A stretch of DNA of 64,000 bases from Rhodococcus sp. (in: high G+C Gram-positive bacteria). Lineage in GTDB: Bacteria > Actinomycetota > Actinomycetes > Mycobacteriales > Mycobacteriaceae. Location: contig NZ_JAHFVG010000020.1 of NCBI RefSeq assembly GCF_023264675.1, positions 1-64,000 of the forward strand, given 5' to 3'. This document shows, piece after piece, positions 42,004 to 51,619 of this stretch (position 1 is its first letter; the number at the start of each line of letters is the position of its first letter). The notes under the pieces were generated by a model. It saw nothing but the letters and a program-made list of their open reading frames with translations. It was not told the DNA's origin and ran no database searches. A program made the position numbers and the translations under genes.

Positions 42004-44420
42004 CCGTTTCGCGAACCCCAGGATCCACCGACTACCTTGCCGACGCATCGTGGCAGTTGACGTCCACTCCCGCCGGTGAGTGCCTGCATCCGAAGGATCT
42101 ACCGACCGACGCCTCATGGGTCACCGCTCAGGTGCCCGGCACGGTCGCCTCGGTTCTGGATCGTCCCGACCAGGACGCCGTCGACTGGTGGTACGTCACC
42201 ACCGCGGAGGTCGCCGAAGGCGCGACGCTGACGCTGATGTTCGACGGCATTGCGACACACTCGACGATCTGGGTCGACGACGTCGAATCCGCCCGTACCC
42301 AATCGATGTTCGTCCCCGAGTCGATCGAATTCTCGCCAGGTGGCAGCACTGTGTCCATCGCGGTGCGCATCGCATCGATGGACTCGCATCTGAAGAAGCG
42401 ACGCCCGCGCGGGCGGTGGCGTTCCTCGCTCGTCGCGCAGCAGGGGCTGCGCCACGAGCGCACCACGATGCTCGGACGGGCGCCGGTCTACGGCCCGCTA
42501 CGCGCACCGGTCGGATTGTGGCGCCCGGTGACGCTGCACGAAAAGTCGAGTGTGCACGGCGTGCGTGTGGACGCGACGGTCGACGGTCGCGACGGCCAGG
42601 TGCGTATCCGCGCCGAACTGGGCGCTGCGTCATCGATCGTGCTCCGCGTCGGCGAGTCGGCGTTCGTGCTGCCGTCGGGGCCGCTGATCGACGAGACGGT
42701 GACCATTGCCGACGTCGGCCTCTGGTGGCCGCACACGCACGGAGAGCCGGTGCTGTATCGGTGGTCGCTCGACGTCGATGGGCACGCCGAGGCTAGCGGA
42801 CGAATCGGCTTTCGCACGACGCAGCTCGAGCGTCGCGAGTCCTCGGTGACGTTGGAGATCAACCACATTCGGGTGTTCGCCCGAGGGGGGTGTTGGGTCC
42901 CGCCCGACCCGACACGGCTGTGGGTCGACGCCGATCGACTGCGCACGGAACTCGAACGGATTCGTGCTGCAGGCCTCAACATGATCCGAGTCGTCGGGAC
43001 GTTGGTCTACGAGCAACCCGAATTCTGGTCGCTCTGTGCCGAATTGGGAATCATGGTGTGGCAGGACGTCATGTTCGCGACGACCGATCCGCCGGAGGAC
43101 GCCGAGTTCGTGGACTCGGTGACGCGTGAGCTCGCTTCACTTGCCGAGACGGTGGCGGGCAACCCTGCCCTCGCAGTGGTCAGCGGTGGTAGCGAGACGC
43201 AGCAGCAGCCCACGATGCTGGGAGTGCCCGCAGAGGACCAACATATTCGATTGTTGCAGAACATCATTCCGGATCTGCTGGTTGCGGAACTGCCCGGCGT
43301 CCCCTATGTCACCTCCAGCCCGTCCTCCATCTCCGGCGAGCTTCACACTCACGTGGGCGACGGCATCGCCCACTACTTCGGGGTCGGCGGATACCTGCGG
43401 CCACTGTCGGACGTGCGGACGGCACGCGTTCGATTCGCCGCCGAGTGCCTCGCCTTCGCGGTACCGCCGGAGCGACGAGCCGTGGACAAGATGTTCGGAT
43501 CGGCCAACGTCGCCGGACATCACCCGGATTGGAAGGCCGCGGTCCCGCGAGATCGCGGATCGTCCTGGGACTTCGAGGATGTCCGTGATCATTACGTTCG
43601 CGAAATCTTCGGGGTCGATCCGCATCTGGTTCGCCGCGACGACGCCGAGCTCTACCTCGACTACGGACGGGCAGCGGTGTGCGAGGCGGTCAGCACGTCC
43701 TTCCAGCACTGGCGCAGCAAAGATTCCGAGTGCGGCGGCGCCCTCGTGCTGACGTTGCGCGATCTGGTCCCTGGAGCGGGTTGGGGCCTGCTCGACTCGA
43801 ACGGTGCCCCCAAGGCGCCGTGGTACAGCCTGGCGCGACTGAGCAGACCGATTTCGGTGTTCTTCGTCGACGACGGCCTGGACGGGCTGACCGTCCACGC
43901 TGTCGACGACACTGCACAGCCGATCCGCGGCGCTCTCCGAGTCGCGTTGTACGGCGCGTTCGGACCCGTGGGCGACATCTGCGAGCTGCCGATCGAGCTC
44001 GGACCCCACAGTGCCGAATCGGTCTCGCTCGACCGGATCCTCGGCGCCTTCGCCGACGTCAATCACGCGTACCGCTTCGGAGCGCAGACCTACGCCGCCG
44101 TCGTCGTCGAGTTGGTGGACGAGGAGGGCACGGTGGTCGCCGACGCCACCCACCTGATCGGCGATCGATCGGTCCGTCAGAACGACGTCGGACTGTCGGC
44201 GGACGCCGAACTCGTCGGTCCGCGTGAGTGGGCGCTGACGGTGTCGAGTCGCTGGGCGGCCGAGTACGTGTGCGTCGACGTCGATAGGTTCGACGTCAGC
44301 GACTCGTGGTTCCACTTGGCGCCGGGAGCGAGCCGAACAGTGACGCTCACCGGCGACAAGGCGAAGCCGTCAGGGCATGTGCGAGCGCTGAACTCGATCA
44401 AACGAGCGCAGATCGGTTAG
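42000..44420 (+). CDS. GH2-family glycoside hydrolase (beta-mannosidase-like), cytosolic
   Basis: The 806-residue protein has the GH2 modular plan. Its jelly-roll start carries WQLTSTPAG and DWWYVTTAEV, then comes an immunoglobulin-like part, then a barrel with LNMIRVVGTLVYEQPEFW near residue 327. SGGSETQQQ (Glu399) matches the position of the NE acid/base motif, and FAAECLAF (Glu482) the nucleophile. No signal peptide is present, so it acts inside the cell, which is unusual for a glycan-synthesis locus. The GTG at 42000 overlaps the DUF1839 stop. Confidence 0.8.
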   Translation: MTVSRTPGSTDYLADASWQLTSTPAGECLHPKDLPTDASWVTAQVPGTVASVLDRPDQDAVDWWYVTTAEVAEGATLTLMFDGIATHSTIWVDDVESARTQSMFVPESIEFSPGGSTVSIAVRIASMDSHLKKRRPRGRWRSSLVAQQGLRHERTTMLGRAPVYGPLRAPVGLWRPVTLHEKSSVHGVRVDATVDGRDGQVRIRAELGAASSIVLRVGESAFVLPSGPLIDETVTIADVGLWWPHTHGEPVLYRWSLDVDGHAEASGRIGFRTTQLERRESSVTLEINHIRVFARGGCWVPPDPTRLWVDADRLRTELERIRAAGLNMIRVVGTLVYEQPEFWSLCAELGIMVWQDVMFATTDPPEDAEFVDSVTRELASLAETVAGNPALAVVSGGSETQQQPTMLGVPAEDQHIRLLQNIIPDLLVAELPGVPYVTSSPSSISGELHTHVGDGIAHYFGVGGYLRPLSDVRTARVRFAAECLAFAVPPERRAVDKMFGSANVAGHHPDWKAAVPRDRGSSWDFEDVRDHYVREIFGVDPHLVRRDDAELYLDYGRAAVCEAVSTSFQHWRSKDSECGGALVLTLRDLVPGAGWGLLDSNGAPKAPWYSLARLSRPISVFFVDDGLDGLTVHAVDDTAQPIRGALRVALYGAFGPVGDICELPIELGPHSAESVSLDRILGAFADVNHAYRFGAQTYAAVVVELVDEEGTVVADATHLIGDRSVRQNDVGLSADAELVGPREWALTVSSRWAAEYVCVDVDRFDVSDSWFHLAPGASRTVTLTGDKAKPSGHVRALNSIKRAQIG

Positions 44421-45382
44421 CCGGAGATGCGGCTGAGCCTGCCACGTGCGTAGCCGAACCCGGCAGCACCGACGCTGGCCACGACGGCGACAGCACCCCA
44501 TACCCGTGTCGGGTTTCCGCGGGCAGCGGCGCTGGTCTCGCGGCCGACGGCCCGCGGCAGAACCTTTGCCGTGTAGGACCGCTCCGAGGACAGCGCGTCT
44601 TCGGAACCGATGAGGCGAGCGATGGCCGCCTTGGAGACACCCTCGGCGTAGCTGCGTGAGAGCAGGTACCGCGGACGCGTGCGATCGGAACTGACGGTGT
44701 GGTCCACCACGATCGACGGATCGAAGAGGATTTCCGCCTCGGGATGATTCTGCCGAAGCCTGATGCACAGTTCGGTCTCTTCACAGCCCAGCGGTATACG
44801 GCCGATCCGGCCGATGCCGGAGACGAACCCACCGAGAGCGACGATCGGCTCGCGACGGAACGACATGTTGGCGCCCATCAGATTTCTTACAGCCGAAGTG
44901 GTCGTGGGCTGCCCCCTGTACGTACAGCCCACGATCCAATCCAGTTCGCCCGGCTCCCCGACTACCGCAGTAGGAAGGAAGGAGGGACGTGTATCCGGCC
45001 ATACCGGGTATGCCGAGCCGCCGACCGCGTACACGGCCGGGTCGGAGTAGTGCGCGAGGATCGAGGAGAGCCACTCGTCCGACCGCGGTGCAGCATCGTC
45101 GTCGAGAAAGACGACGATGTCGCCGACCGCAAGGTCGAGTGAGGTGTTGCGTGCACCCGAGAGTCCGCGAGGGTGCACATTCTCGGTGACCACGACCGTG
45201 GATCCTCGTGGAACGAATTCAGCTCTAGCTCGCTCGAGCAACGCATCGTTGTGGTCGATGACGACCAGCAATTCCGTTGCCGCAGTGGTCTGGCCAAGCA
45301 CTGCATCCACCGCAGTGCTGAGGTCGTCCCAGCGATCGAGCGTGTACGCGCAGATAACTACCGACGAGGAATGCCCGCTCAC
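44417..45382 (-). CDS. GT2 glycosyltransferase with C-terminal membrane helix
   Basis: The 321-residue GT2 enzyme starts SSVVICAYTLDRWDDL, has VFLDDDAAPRSDEW with the DDD metal motif near residue 94, and CEETELCIRLRQ (ED region) near 200. A hydrophobic segment near residue 292 may anchor it. Its start overlaps the upstream GT2 stop (ATGA). Its stop shares TTAG with the GH2 gene. It is the last gene of the minus-strand set. Confidence 0.83.
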   Translation of the reverse strand: MSGHSSSVVICAYTLDRWDDLSTAVDAVLGQTTAATELLVVIDHNDALLERARAEFVPRGSTVVVTENVHPRGLSGARNTSLDLAVGDIVVFLDDDAAPRSDEWLSSILAHYSDPAVYAVGGSAYPVWPDTRPSFLPTAVVGEPGELDWIVGCTYRGQPTTTSAVRNLMGANMSFRREPIVALGGFVSGIGRIGRIPLGCEETELCIRLRQNHPEAEILFDPSIVVDHTVSSDRTRPRYLLSRSYAEGVSKAAIARLIGSEDALSSERSYTAKVLPRAVGRETSAAARGNPTRVWGAVAVVASVGAAGFGYARGRLSRISG

Positions 45383-46233
45383 GCTGATTTCTCTTGCAGT
45401 GGAACGTCGCCCATGACCTCGAATGTTTCGAACTCGAGATCCATGTCGGTGCGCGCGTCGTTGGTGCGACGGTCGGGACGAGGGATCGAGTTCTTGGCCA
45501 GCTTGCGGGCACGAACACGCTCGGTGAAGAGAGTGCGCAGCACGCGGAAGCCGTCGGAGAAGGTGCGCAGGTTGCTCTGGCCGTAGATGCGGGCCAGCTC
45601 GACACTGGGAACTTCCTGGATGCGGACGTCGGCTTCGGCGAAGCGGCAGTTGATGATGGTCTCGATCTCGAAACCATCGCCCCAGAGCATGTCGGCTTCG
45701 AGGCCTTCCTGGTCCACGGGAGGCAGATCCAGCACGGGCACCAGGTCGCGCCAGAACGCGTTGTAGCCGTAGCAGAGATCGGAGAACTTGGTGCCGAACA
45801 GTGTGTTGGCGACCAGGTGCAGGCCGCCGTTTCCTGCCCGACGAAGCGGGGTGATGTCGTGGCTACCGCCACCATCGGTGAAGCGGCTGCCCTTGGCGAA
45901 ATCGGCGCCGGCGAGGAGTGCGTCGACGAAGCGAGGGATCTCGTCCGCGTCGGCCGAACCGTCGGCGTCGAACATCACGATGATGTCGCCGGTTGCGGCT
46001 TCGAAGCCGCACGCGAGTGCGTTGCCTTTGCCCTTGCGGGTCTGCTTGATGATGCGGATGTCTCCGCGGATCTCGCGGGCTGCGTCGATGGTGCCGTCGA
46101 CCGAGCCACCGTCGACGAGAACGAGCTCGTAGTCGTGTGACAGCAACGGGAGCACATGGCGCAGATTGGCAGCCTCGTTGAGTGTTGGGATGACGATGCT
46201 GATGCGCGGGTTATGGGATTTCAACATTTCCAT
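45379..46233 (-). CDS. GT2 glycosyltransferase, dolichol-phosphate-mannose-synthase-like
   Basis: The 284-residue enzyme starts RISIVIPTLNEAANL and has VMFDADGSADADEIPRFVDAL (DAD motif) near residue 86 and a KGSRFTDGGGSHDITPLRR segment typical of DPM1-like enzymes. It may charge a polyprenyl phosphate with a sugar for use outside the membrane, which would fit the large membrane protein upstream. ATG at 46233 is used; a second ATG two codons in is possible. Confidence 0.8.
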   Translation of the reverse strand: MEMLKSHNPRISIVIPTLNEAANLRHVLPLLSHDYELVLVDGGSVDGTIDAAREIRGDIRIIKQTRKGKGNALACGFEAATGDIIVMFDADGSADADEIPRFVDALLAGADFAKGSRFTDGGGSHDITPLRRAGNGGLHLVANTLFGTKFSDLCYGYNAFWRDLVPVLDLPPVDQEGLEADMLWGDGFEIETIINCRFAEADVRIQEVPSVELARIYGQSNLRTFSDGFRVLRTLFTERVRARKLAKNSIPRPDRRTNDARTDMDLEFETFEVMGDVPLQEKSA

Positions 46234-46452
46234 TCCAAACGGAGTAAGAGTGCAGTGACCGACTGATCTCGGAACGTCTGTGACGCGACCCCCGGCGGAT
46301 CCACAGACTCCAGTTTCCCGCTCCCGGCTTCGGTAGCGAAATTCTGTTTTCTTCGACTGACTCATACCTTAAAAGAAGCCGTGAGATTGTCAAGCTGCAG
46401 TTAAACAAACCGGCAGAATGTTTGTGTTAGTCACGTCATACCTGTTGAACGT
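46234..46452 (-). promoter_or_regulatory. Intergenic region with an ACAAAC/GTTTGT inverted repeat
   Basis: A 219-bp gap breaks the otherwise compact minus-strand set. ACAAAC (46405-46410) pairs with GTTTGT (46420-46425) across nine bases, in an AT-rich patch. The 11-mer TAAACAAACCG here (46402) is also found upstream of the DUF1839 gene (40889). A promoter for the two downstream glycosyltransferases is likely. Confidence 0.45.
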
Positions 46453-48627
46453 TTAATCTGCTGCGCGTTCGAACACAATGGTGTCCCTGTCCTGCGAATG
46501 CACTGACCAGGCAGGATTTGACCTGATCCACCGTTCGAACGTGTCCGCTGCGCCGTCCTTCATGAACCCGTAGTAGTTCATCGCTTCGAGCGATTGACGG
46601 GTCAAAATCACGAAAGTCGGCGTGTTGCGTTGAGATGCTTCCCACTCCAAGGCTTCGAGTTGGGACGCCGTCGGGAACTCGAGCATGTACTCGGGCCCGT
46701 AGTAGTTCAGCGGCGCGTCGAACAACTCGTTCGCCTCGGCCTGGGCGACGTACTTCGCCGTCGAGCGGATCGGGTATCCCGCCGGATAGAGCATCGTGAA
46801 GGTCGTGCCGGGCGGATTCGCCTCGGACAGAGCGCGAGTGTTGTCGATCTGCACCTGATTCTCGATGATCAACGGCCACAGACCCACATAGCCCTGAAGG
46901 CCGAAGGTAGCTGCTCCGATGGTCCCGAGACCCGCGCAGGTGACCGCGACACGGGCCCCCAGTTTCCTGACGGTCGACCGCGATGCCGACGGCTGTGCAT
47001 CGAGAGCGGCCAGCAGCATGGGTGCGATCAGAAGCACGCACCCGGGGATCGCATACAGGTAGACGCGGAAGATGGCCTCGCCGCCGTAACTCTGTCCCGC
47101 GAGCAAGGCGATCGAGCCGAAAGCCATCACCATCGGTGCCCAGAACGTCTTCTTGGTGCGCCAGGCGTAGACGATCGAGATCATGGCGAGCCCGAAGACG
47201 CCGGCCGAGAGCGCACGGCAGATCAGTGAGGTGACCTGTTTCCCGAGAATGCCGGGCGTCTGCACGTTGCTGGCGGCATTTTCCACCGGGTCGAAACCGG
47301 AGAGCAGGCCGTACGGCGCCACGATGCTCAGCCGCGGATACAGATAGCCGAGCAGGATGATCGCCAACGGAAACATCAGCCACCACGGCTTGGCGCGTCG
47401 GGTCACCAGCAGAACGCCGGAAACGCCGAACAGCCAGTAGGGCGTGAGCTGATGTGTCGGGACGAGAGCGGCGAACGGAATGAGCGCGAGGAAGCCCGTC
47501 ACACGCAACTGCATCGACGCCATCAGCAGCACCATGAATCCGATGGCGAGCACGAAGCCGACTGCCTGCGGGGCGAAGTAGTCCTGGCCGACCCAGTTGA
47601 CCAGTTCGGCGAGCATTGCCGCGGTCACCGCGACTCGTGGCCGCTGCTTGAGTACCCGCGCCAGGCTGTAGACGAACAATGCGATGAGCACGTGCACGAT
47701 GGGCGCGAAGATGTGGGCCATCGGAAGGATGCCGAAGTTGCTGACATCGCTGAACCACGCGGTGACGACGAAGAAACTCGGCCACTGCGAGTAGATGTCG
47801 ATTCCGTTGGGCGGCAACGAGCCGAAGGACAGGATGTACTCGGAGATGGCGACGTGTTTGTACGTCCACTCGTACACGGGGGCGTCGGTGATGAAGGTGA
47901 CGGTGAGTCGCTGGATCAGAATTGCAGCAGCCAGCGACGCGACCGCGATACGGAACTGATGCCGGCGAATCGCGAGGAGGAACGCCCCGACGACCAGTGC
48001 CATGCAGACCACGAGGATCGGACCGGTGCCCGCGGTCAGCAGTCCGAACTGCGAGTACCCGGCTTTCTCCAGACCGGGCAGCGACGGAAGCCACAGGACG
48101 ATCGCGAGGGCAATCATCAGTCCGGCGACGTTGCGGCGCAAGTACTCTCGGTCCCACAGCGTCGTCCACATGCTCTGAGCGCGAGTGAGCAGGGTCGCCC
48201 GGGAGAACACGCGGCGGGCCCAAGACTTCCATGCGGTGAGGTCCGGCCATTCCTGATGCCTGCGGTACCAGAGCACCGACGACCCGATCTGCACCGCAGC
48301 GACGATCGCGGTGATCCAGCGCGGAGACCACTGATATCCCCACATCGCTGCCGTGGTGACCAGGACGATGACCGAGATACTCAGAATCGGGACGGCCGCC
48401 AGCCGTGCCCGCGGAGGTATGTAGATCCACGTCTGAATCGCCGAACCAGGACCGGCGAAGACCAGAACTCCCAGTAGGACTGCGCGCACCGACGACGGGA
48501 GCGGAAGCATGGCCAGCATTCCGAGCACACCGGAGACGACGGCCAGATCGGCGAAGCGAATGTCGGGGAGCCTCGTGGACGTCTCGCCGACGAGGCCGGT
48601 CCGGTAGTCAGTCGAGGACTGGCTCAC
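46453..48627 (-). CDS. Large multi-pass membrane protein, GT-C or polymerase-like
   Basis: The 724-residue protein has about 13 membrane helices and a C-terminal globular part of about 150 residues. The first large external loop holds FITDAPVYEWTYKHVAISEY, with an Asp-rich start like GT-C glycosyltransferases, then LPPNGIDIYSQWPSFF. The C-terminal part (EANPPGTTFTMLYPAGYP) looks like an extracytoplasmic domain. A GT-C enzyme using polyprenyl-phosphate sugars, or a polymerase, is the best guess. Start overlaps the GT2 gene upstream by 20 bp. Confidence 0.65.
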   Translation of the reverse strand: MSQSSTDYRTGLVGETSTRLPDIRFADLAVVSGVLGMLAMLPLPSSVRAVLLGVLVFAGPGSAIQTWIYIPPRARLAAVPILSISVIVLVTTAAMWGYQWSPRWITAIVAAVQIGSSVLWYRRHQEWPDLTAWKSWARRVFSRATLLTRAQSMWTTLWDREYLRRNVAGLMIALAIVLWLPSLPGLEKAGYSQFGLLTAGTGPILVVCMALVVGAFLLAIRRHQFRIAVASLAAAILIQRLTVTFITDAPVYEWTYKHVAISEYILSFGSLPPNGIDIYSQWPSFFVVTAWFSDVSNFGILPMAHIFAPIVHVLIALFVYSLARVLKQRPRVAVTAAMLAELVNWVGQDYFAPQAVGFVLAIGFMVLLMASMQLRVTGFLALIPFAALVPTHQLTPYWLFGVSGVLLVTRRAKPWWLMFPLAIILLGYLYPRLSIVAPYGLLSGFDPVENAASNVQTPGILGKQVTSLICRALSAGVFGLAMISIVYAWRTKKTFWAPMVMAFGSIALLAGQSYGGEAIFRVYLYAIPGCVLLIAPMLLAALDAQPSASRSTVRKLGARVAVTCAGLGTIGAATFGLQGYVGLWPLIIENQVQIDNTRALSEANPPGTTFTMLYPAGYPIRSTAKYVAQAEANELFDAPLNYYGPEYMLEFPTASQLEALEWEASQRNTPTFVILTRQSLEAMNYYGFMKDGAADTFERWIRSNPAWSVHSQDRDTIVFERAAD

Positions 48628-49891
48628 GGCTCACCTCCAACAGCGGCATACGGACACGTCCCTCGCGTCGGCTCCGGCGTAGCGCACCCGGACCCTTCGC
48701 GATGGACAGCAGTTCCATGCGGCCGATGCCGTCGGGTAGATCGGCGGCCAGATCGTCGGGAGGCGATGCCACCTTGCTCATCTTCGCGGACAGTCGGACA
48801 GCGCTTCCGGCGCGCCGAACCGCGACGCGAAGAGCGAGCGTCGCCGACGCCCTGTCGGTCGCCACCGTGGCCAGCCATGCGCCGAGACCGAGGCCGTACC
48901 CGCGAGCCTGAACGGCGAGTGCATCGGAGTCGTCGCGATGGCGATGCCAGACGATGGAGGCAGGCTCGTACACGAGTTTGTCGCCTGCCATCAGTACACG
49001 GAAGAACATGTCGAGGTCTTCGCCTCCGTTGGTCGGAGAGCCGACGCCGAGGGCTTCGTCGAAACCGCCGAGATCGAACATCCGGTCGCGGCGAACCGCG
49101 AAGTTGGCTCCCGTCCCGTACATACCGACCTGGAACGGAAACAGCGGCACGTCGGCGGGCGGATTCGCGAGATCGTAGATGCGTGGGGTGACCGAGCTGG
49201 CCCAACCGACCCGACGATCGAAGTAGGCCTGCGCCTGGGTGCGTATCTCACCGCTCGGGACGATGCCCGATACGCAGGTCACCTGCGCGTCCCGCGAGAA
49301 TCCCCTGGCGACGGCATCCAGCCATCGAGCGTCGACGGCGACGTCGTCGTCGGTGAACGCGACGATGGCGTGGCGCGCGGCACGTAAGCCGGTGTTGCGT
49401 GCTCGCGAGAGGCCGGCGATCGGCTCCGACACCACCCGCACGCGCGGATCGGTGAGTGCCTCCACGTAGTCGACGGTCGCACTCGTCGTCGAGGCGTTGT
49501 CGACGACGACCACCTCGAAATCGGGGTAGTCCACTGCCAGCACCGACGCCAATGCGCCGCGCAGGTGATCGATCCGGTCCTTCGTACACACGACAACGGT
49601 GATCGGTGGCTGCGCACCCGTGCCCTCGGGCAGTGCGTCGGAGTCGGTAACCTCCAACCGGCGGACCGCGTCGATCAGATCGTCCGCCGACACCGCCAGG
49701 TCGACGATGGGCAACTCGACGAAGCCGAGAGGATCCATTCCGCGCCTGATCAACAGCCGAGCGCGTGCGTATCCCTCGGCGTCGGTGAGTGCGAGCGATT
49801 CGGGCATCTCCACCTCGATGTCGACGTCGCCGATCCAGACTGCGCCGTCCCACTCGGGTGACTTCAGTCTGGGGAGTGCGGGCTTCAACAC
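48608..49891 (-). CDS. GT2 glycosyltransferase with N-terminal extension
   Basis: The 427-residue protein has an N-terminal domain of about 95 residues, then a GT2 domain starting ITVVVCTKDRIDHLRGAL, with VAFTDDDVAVDARWLDAV (DDD) near residue 190 and GGEDLDMFFRVL (ED) near 285. The GTG at 49891 is fixed by the AAAGGAT ribosome site. It follows the GH16 gene after 76 bp. Confidence 0.83.
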   Translation of the reverse strand: MLKPALPRLKSPEWDGAVWIGDVDIEVEMPESLALTDAEGYARARLLIRRGMDPLGFVELPIVDLAVSADDLIDAVRRLEVTDSDALPEGTGAQPPITVVVCTKDRIDHLRGALASVLAVDYPDFEVVVVDNASTTSATVDYVEALTDPRVRVVSEPIAGLSRARNTGLRAARHAIVAFTDDDVAVDARWLDAVARGFSRDAQVTCVSGIVPSGEIRTQAQAYFDRRVGWASSVTPRIYDLANPPADVPLFPFQVGMYGTGANFAVRRDRMFDLGGFDEALGVGSPTNGGEDLDMFFRVLMAGDKLVYEPASIVWHRHRDDSDALAVQARGYGLGLGAWLATVATDRASATLALRVAVRRAGSAVRLSAKMSKVASPPDDLAADLPDGIGRMELLSIAKGPGALRRSRREGRVRMPLLEVSREPVLD

Positions 49892-49967
49892 GGGTAGATC
49901 CTTTCGGTACAACACGTTCGATCGAGCAGGGTCTTCGCGGCCGTGCAGGCACGGCCATCGCGCTTGG

Positions 49968-50894
49968 TCAGTCGGCGCGGTAACGAACCCAGTCGACGGA
50001 CATCGTTGCGGGGAACTTCGTCTCCGCGGTGGTCGGTCCCGGCCAGTCACCGGCGACAGCGACGTTGAACAGGAGGTAGAACGGCTTGTCGAACACCCAG
50101 TATTCGGAGCCGTCGGTCAGATCGGCCGGTGTGACCGTCTGGAACACGGTGTCGTCCATGCCGGTGACGACTTTGCCGGGAGATCGCTCTACCCAGTAGG
50201 TGTGGTAATCGTCGGAGAGCGGAGCCGCAGGCATTCCAGCGCTCTGCACTTTCTGGCTGGTCAGGCTGTCGGGCTGCGGTGCATGGATGCCGGTGTGATA
50301 GTTGTCGGCAGCGTTCAGCGTCTCGATGACGTCGATCTCGCCCGAGATGGGCCAGCCGACGGACTCGATGTCGGAACCGAGCAACCAGAACGCCGGATGC
50401 AGTCCCTGGCCTGCGGGCATCTTGATGCGTGCCTCGACGCGGCCGTAGGTGAACTCGAACTTGTCCTTGGTGGTCACCCGCGCCGAGGTGTAGCCGTCGG
50501 CGGTGCTGAGCGCCGAGACCGAGAGGTTGCCCGACCCGTCCTGGTAGGCGTTGGAGCGGTCGTCGGTGTAGTTCTGCTTCTCGTTGTTGCCCCACCCCGT
50601 CTGGCCGGTGTCGAAGCTCCACTTGTCCGAATCGAGCGCCGAACCCTTGGAACCGTCGAACTGGTCGTAGACGGTGTAGTCGTCGGCCGCCTCGTCGGAG
50701 ACCGCAGCGTTAGGCGTGCTCGGGGCAGGCTCGGGCCAGAACTGGCGATATGCCACGAACCCCGATGCCGCGAACGTCGCCGCCACGACGAGGGTGCCGA
50801 GCACTCGCGGCCACATCGAGCGTTTCGGGGGTCGAAACGTACCGGGTGACGGAAGCCTCGGTACCTCGACCGTGCCGTGATCGCGGTGTGTCAT
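49968..50894 (-). CDS. Membrane-anchored GH16 glycoside hydrolase or transglycosylase
   Basis: The 308-residue protein has a cytosolic tail, one anchor helix (about residues 30-50) and an external GH16 domain. The catalytic block GEIDVIETLN supplies Glu186, Asp188 and Glu191. FEFTYGRVEARIKMPAG before it and PFYLLFNVAVAGDWPG after it are typical of laminarinase-type members. It probably cuts or rejoins the beta-glycan made by this locus. Its start overlaps the DUF998 stop (ATGA). Confidence 0.87.
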   Translation of the reverse strand: MTHRDHGTVEVPRLPSPGTFRPPKRSMWPRVLGTLVVAATFAASGFVAYRQFWPEPAPSTPNAAVSDEAADDYTVYDQFDGSKGSALDSDKWSFDTGQTGWGNNEKQNYTDDRSNAYQDGSGNLSVSALSTADGYTSARVTTKDKFEFTYGRVEARIKMPAGQGLHPAFWLLGSDIESVGWPISGEIDVIETLNAADNYHTGIHAPQPDSLTSQKVQSAGMPAAPLSDDYHTYWVERSPGKVVTGMDDTVFQTVTPADLTDGSEYWVFDKPFYLLFNVAVAGDWPGPTTAETKFPATMSVDWVRYRAD

Positions 50895-51619
50895 CGAGTC
50901 CCGTTGTCATCTGAGCTGCCGGTACCTGCAGCGCTCTGCAGATGGGACGCCATTTTTCGTGCCGTCGATCGATGCGCGACGGCCAATACGACGGTGGCGA
51001 CGAGAAGTGAGTAGACGACGGTTCGCTCGATCACGCCGATACCGACGCCGAGATCGTGACCACCGATGAAGAGCAGTGATCCGACGAGACCGAGGACACC
51101 GAGCGACGTCACGACGATTCTCACCGGGGTACCGAGCGTGGGGTGACCGCCCGCGACGATCATGCCGAGCGATCCGACGACGAACATGACGGTGGCGCCG
51201 AGCGAGTGGATCGGATAGTCGATTCCCTGGTTGACGGTCCCTGCCACGAACGCGCCGCCACCGGCGACAGCCAGGAGTGCACCGCCGCGCACGTCGAGCA
51301 CACCGGTGACCATCCAGGCGAGAACGGCCACGATCAGCGCGACGCCGAAGAGTGCGATCGAGGCGTCGGCGAGAACGTAGAGCTTGCTGCACGGCCAGTT
51401 GCCGGTCGGCCCGCAGAACGCAACTCCGAGCTCGCTGATGAAGTTGGTTCGGTAGCTGTAGAGCCCTCGCCAGGTTGCCGACACCACGAACTCGAAGACC
51501 AAGAGCTGAACAACCGAGATTCCGGCCCAGTACCCGATCTTTGCCCACAGCGACGCATCGGGACCTGTGGTCGGGTTTCCCTTCAGTGCCGCTCGTGCCT
51601 GGTGAAGATGAGTGCTCAT
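50891..51619 (-). CDS. DUF998-like six-helix membrane protein
   Basis: The 242-residue protein has six hydrophobic segments. An early YSYRTNFISELGVAFCGPTG segment is the hallmark of DUF998-type proteins, with an IDYPIHSLGATVMF helix later. The role of the family is not established. It overlaps both neighbours by 4 bp in the glycan locus. Confidence 0.75.
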   Translation of the reverse strand: MSTHLHQARAALKGNPTTGPDASLWAKIGYWAGISVVQLLVFEFVVSATWRGLYSYRTNFISELGVAFCGPTGNWPCSKLYVLADASIALFGVALIVAVLAWMVTGVLDVRGGALLAVAGGGAFVAGTVNQGIDYPIHSLGATVMFVVGSLGMIVAGGHPTLGTPVRIVVTSLGVLGLVGSLLFIGGHDLGVGIGVIERTVVYSLLVATVVLAVAHRSTARKMASHLQSAAGTGSSDDNGTR

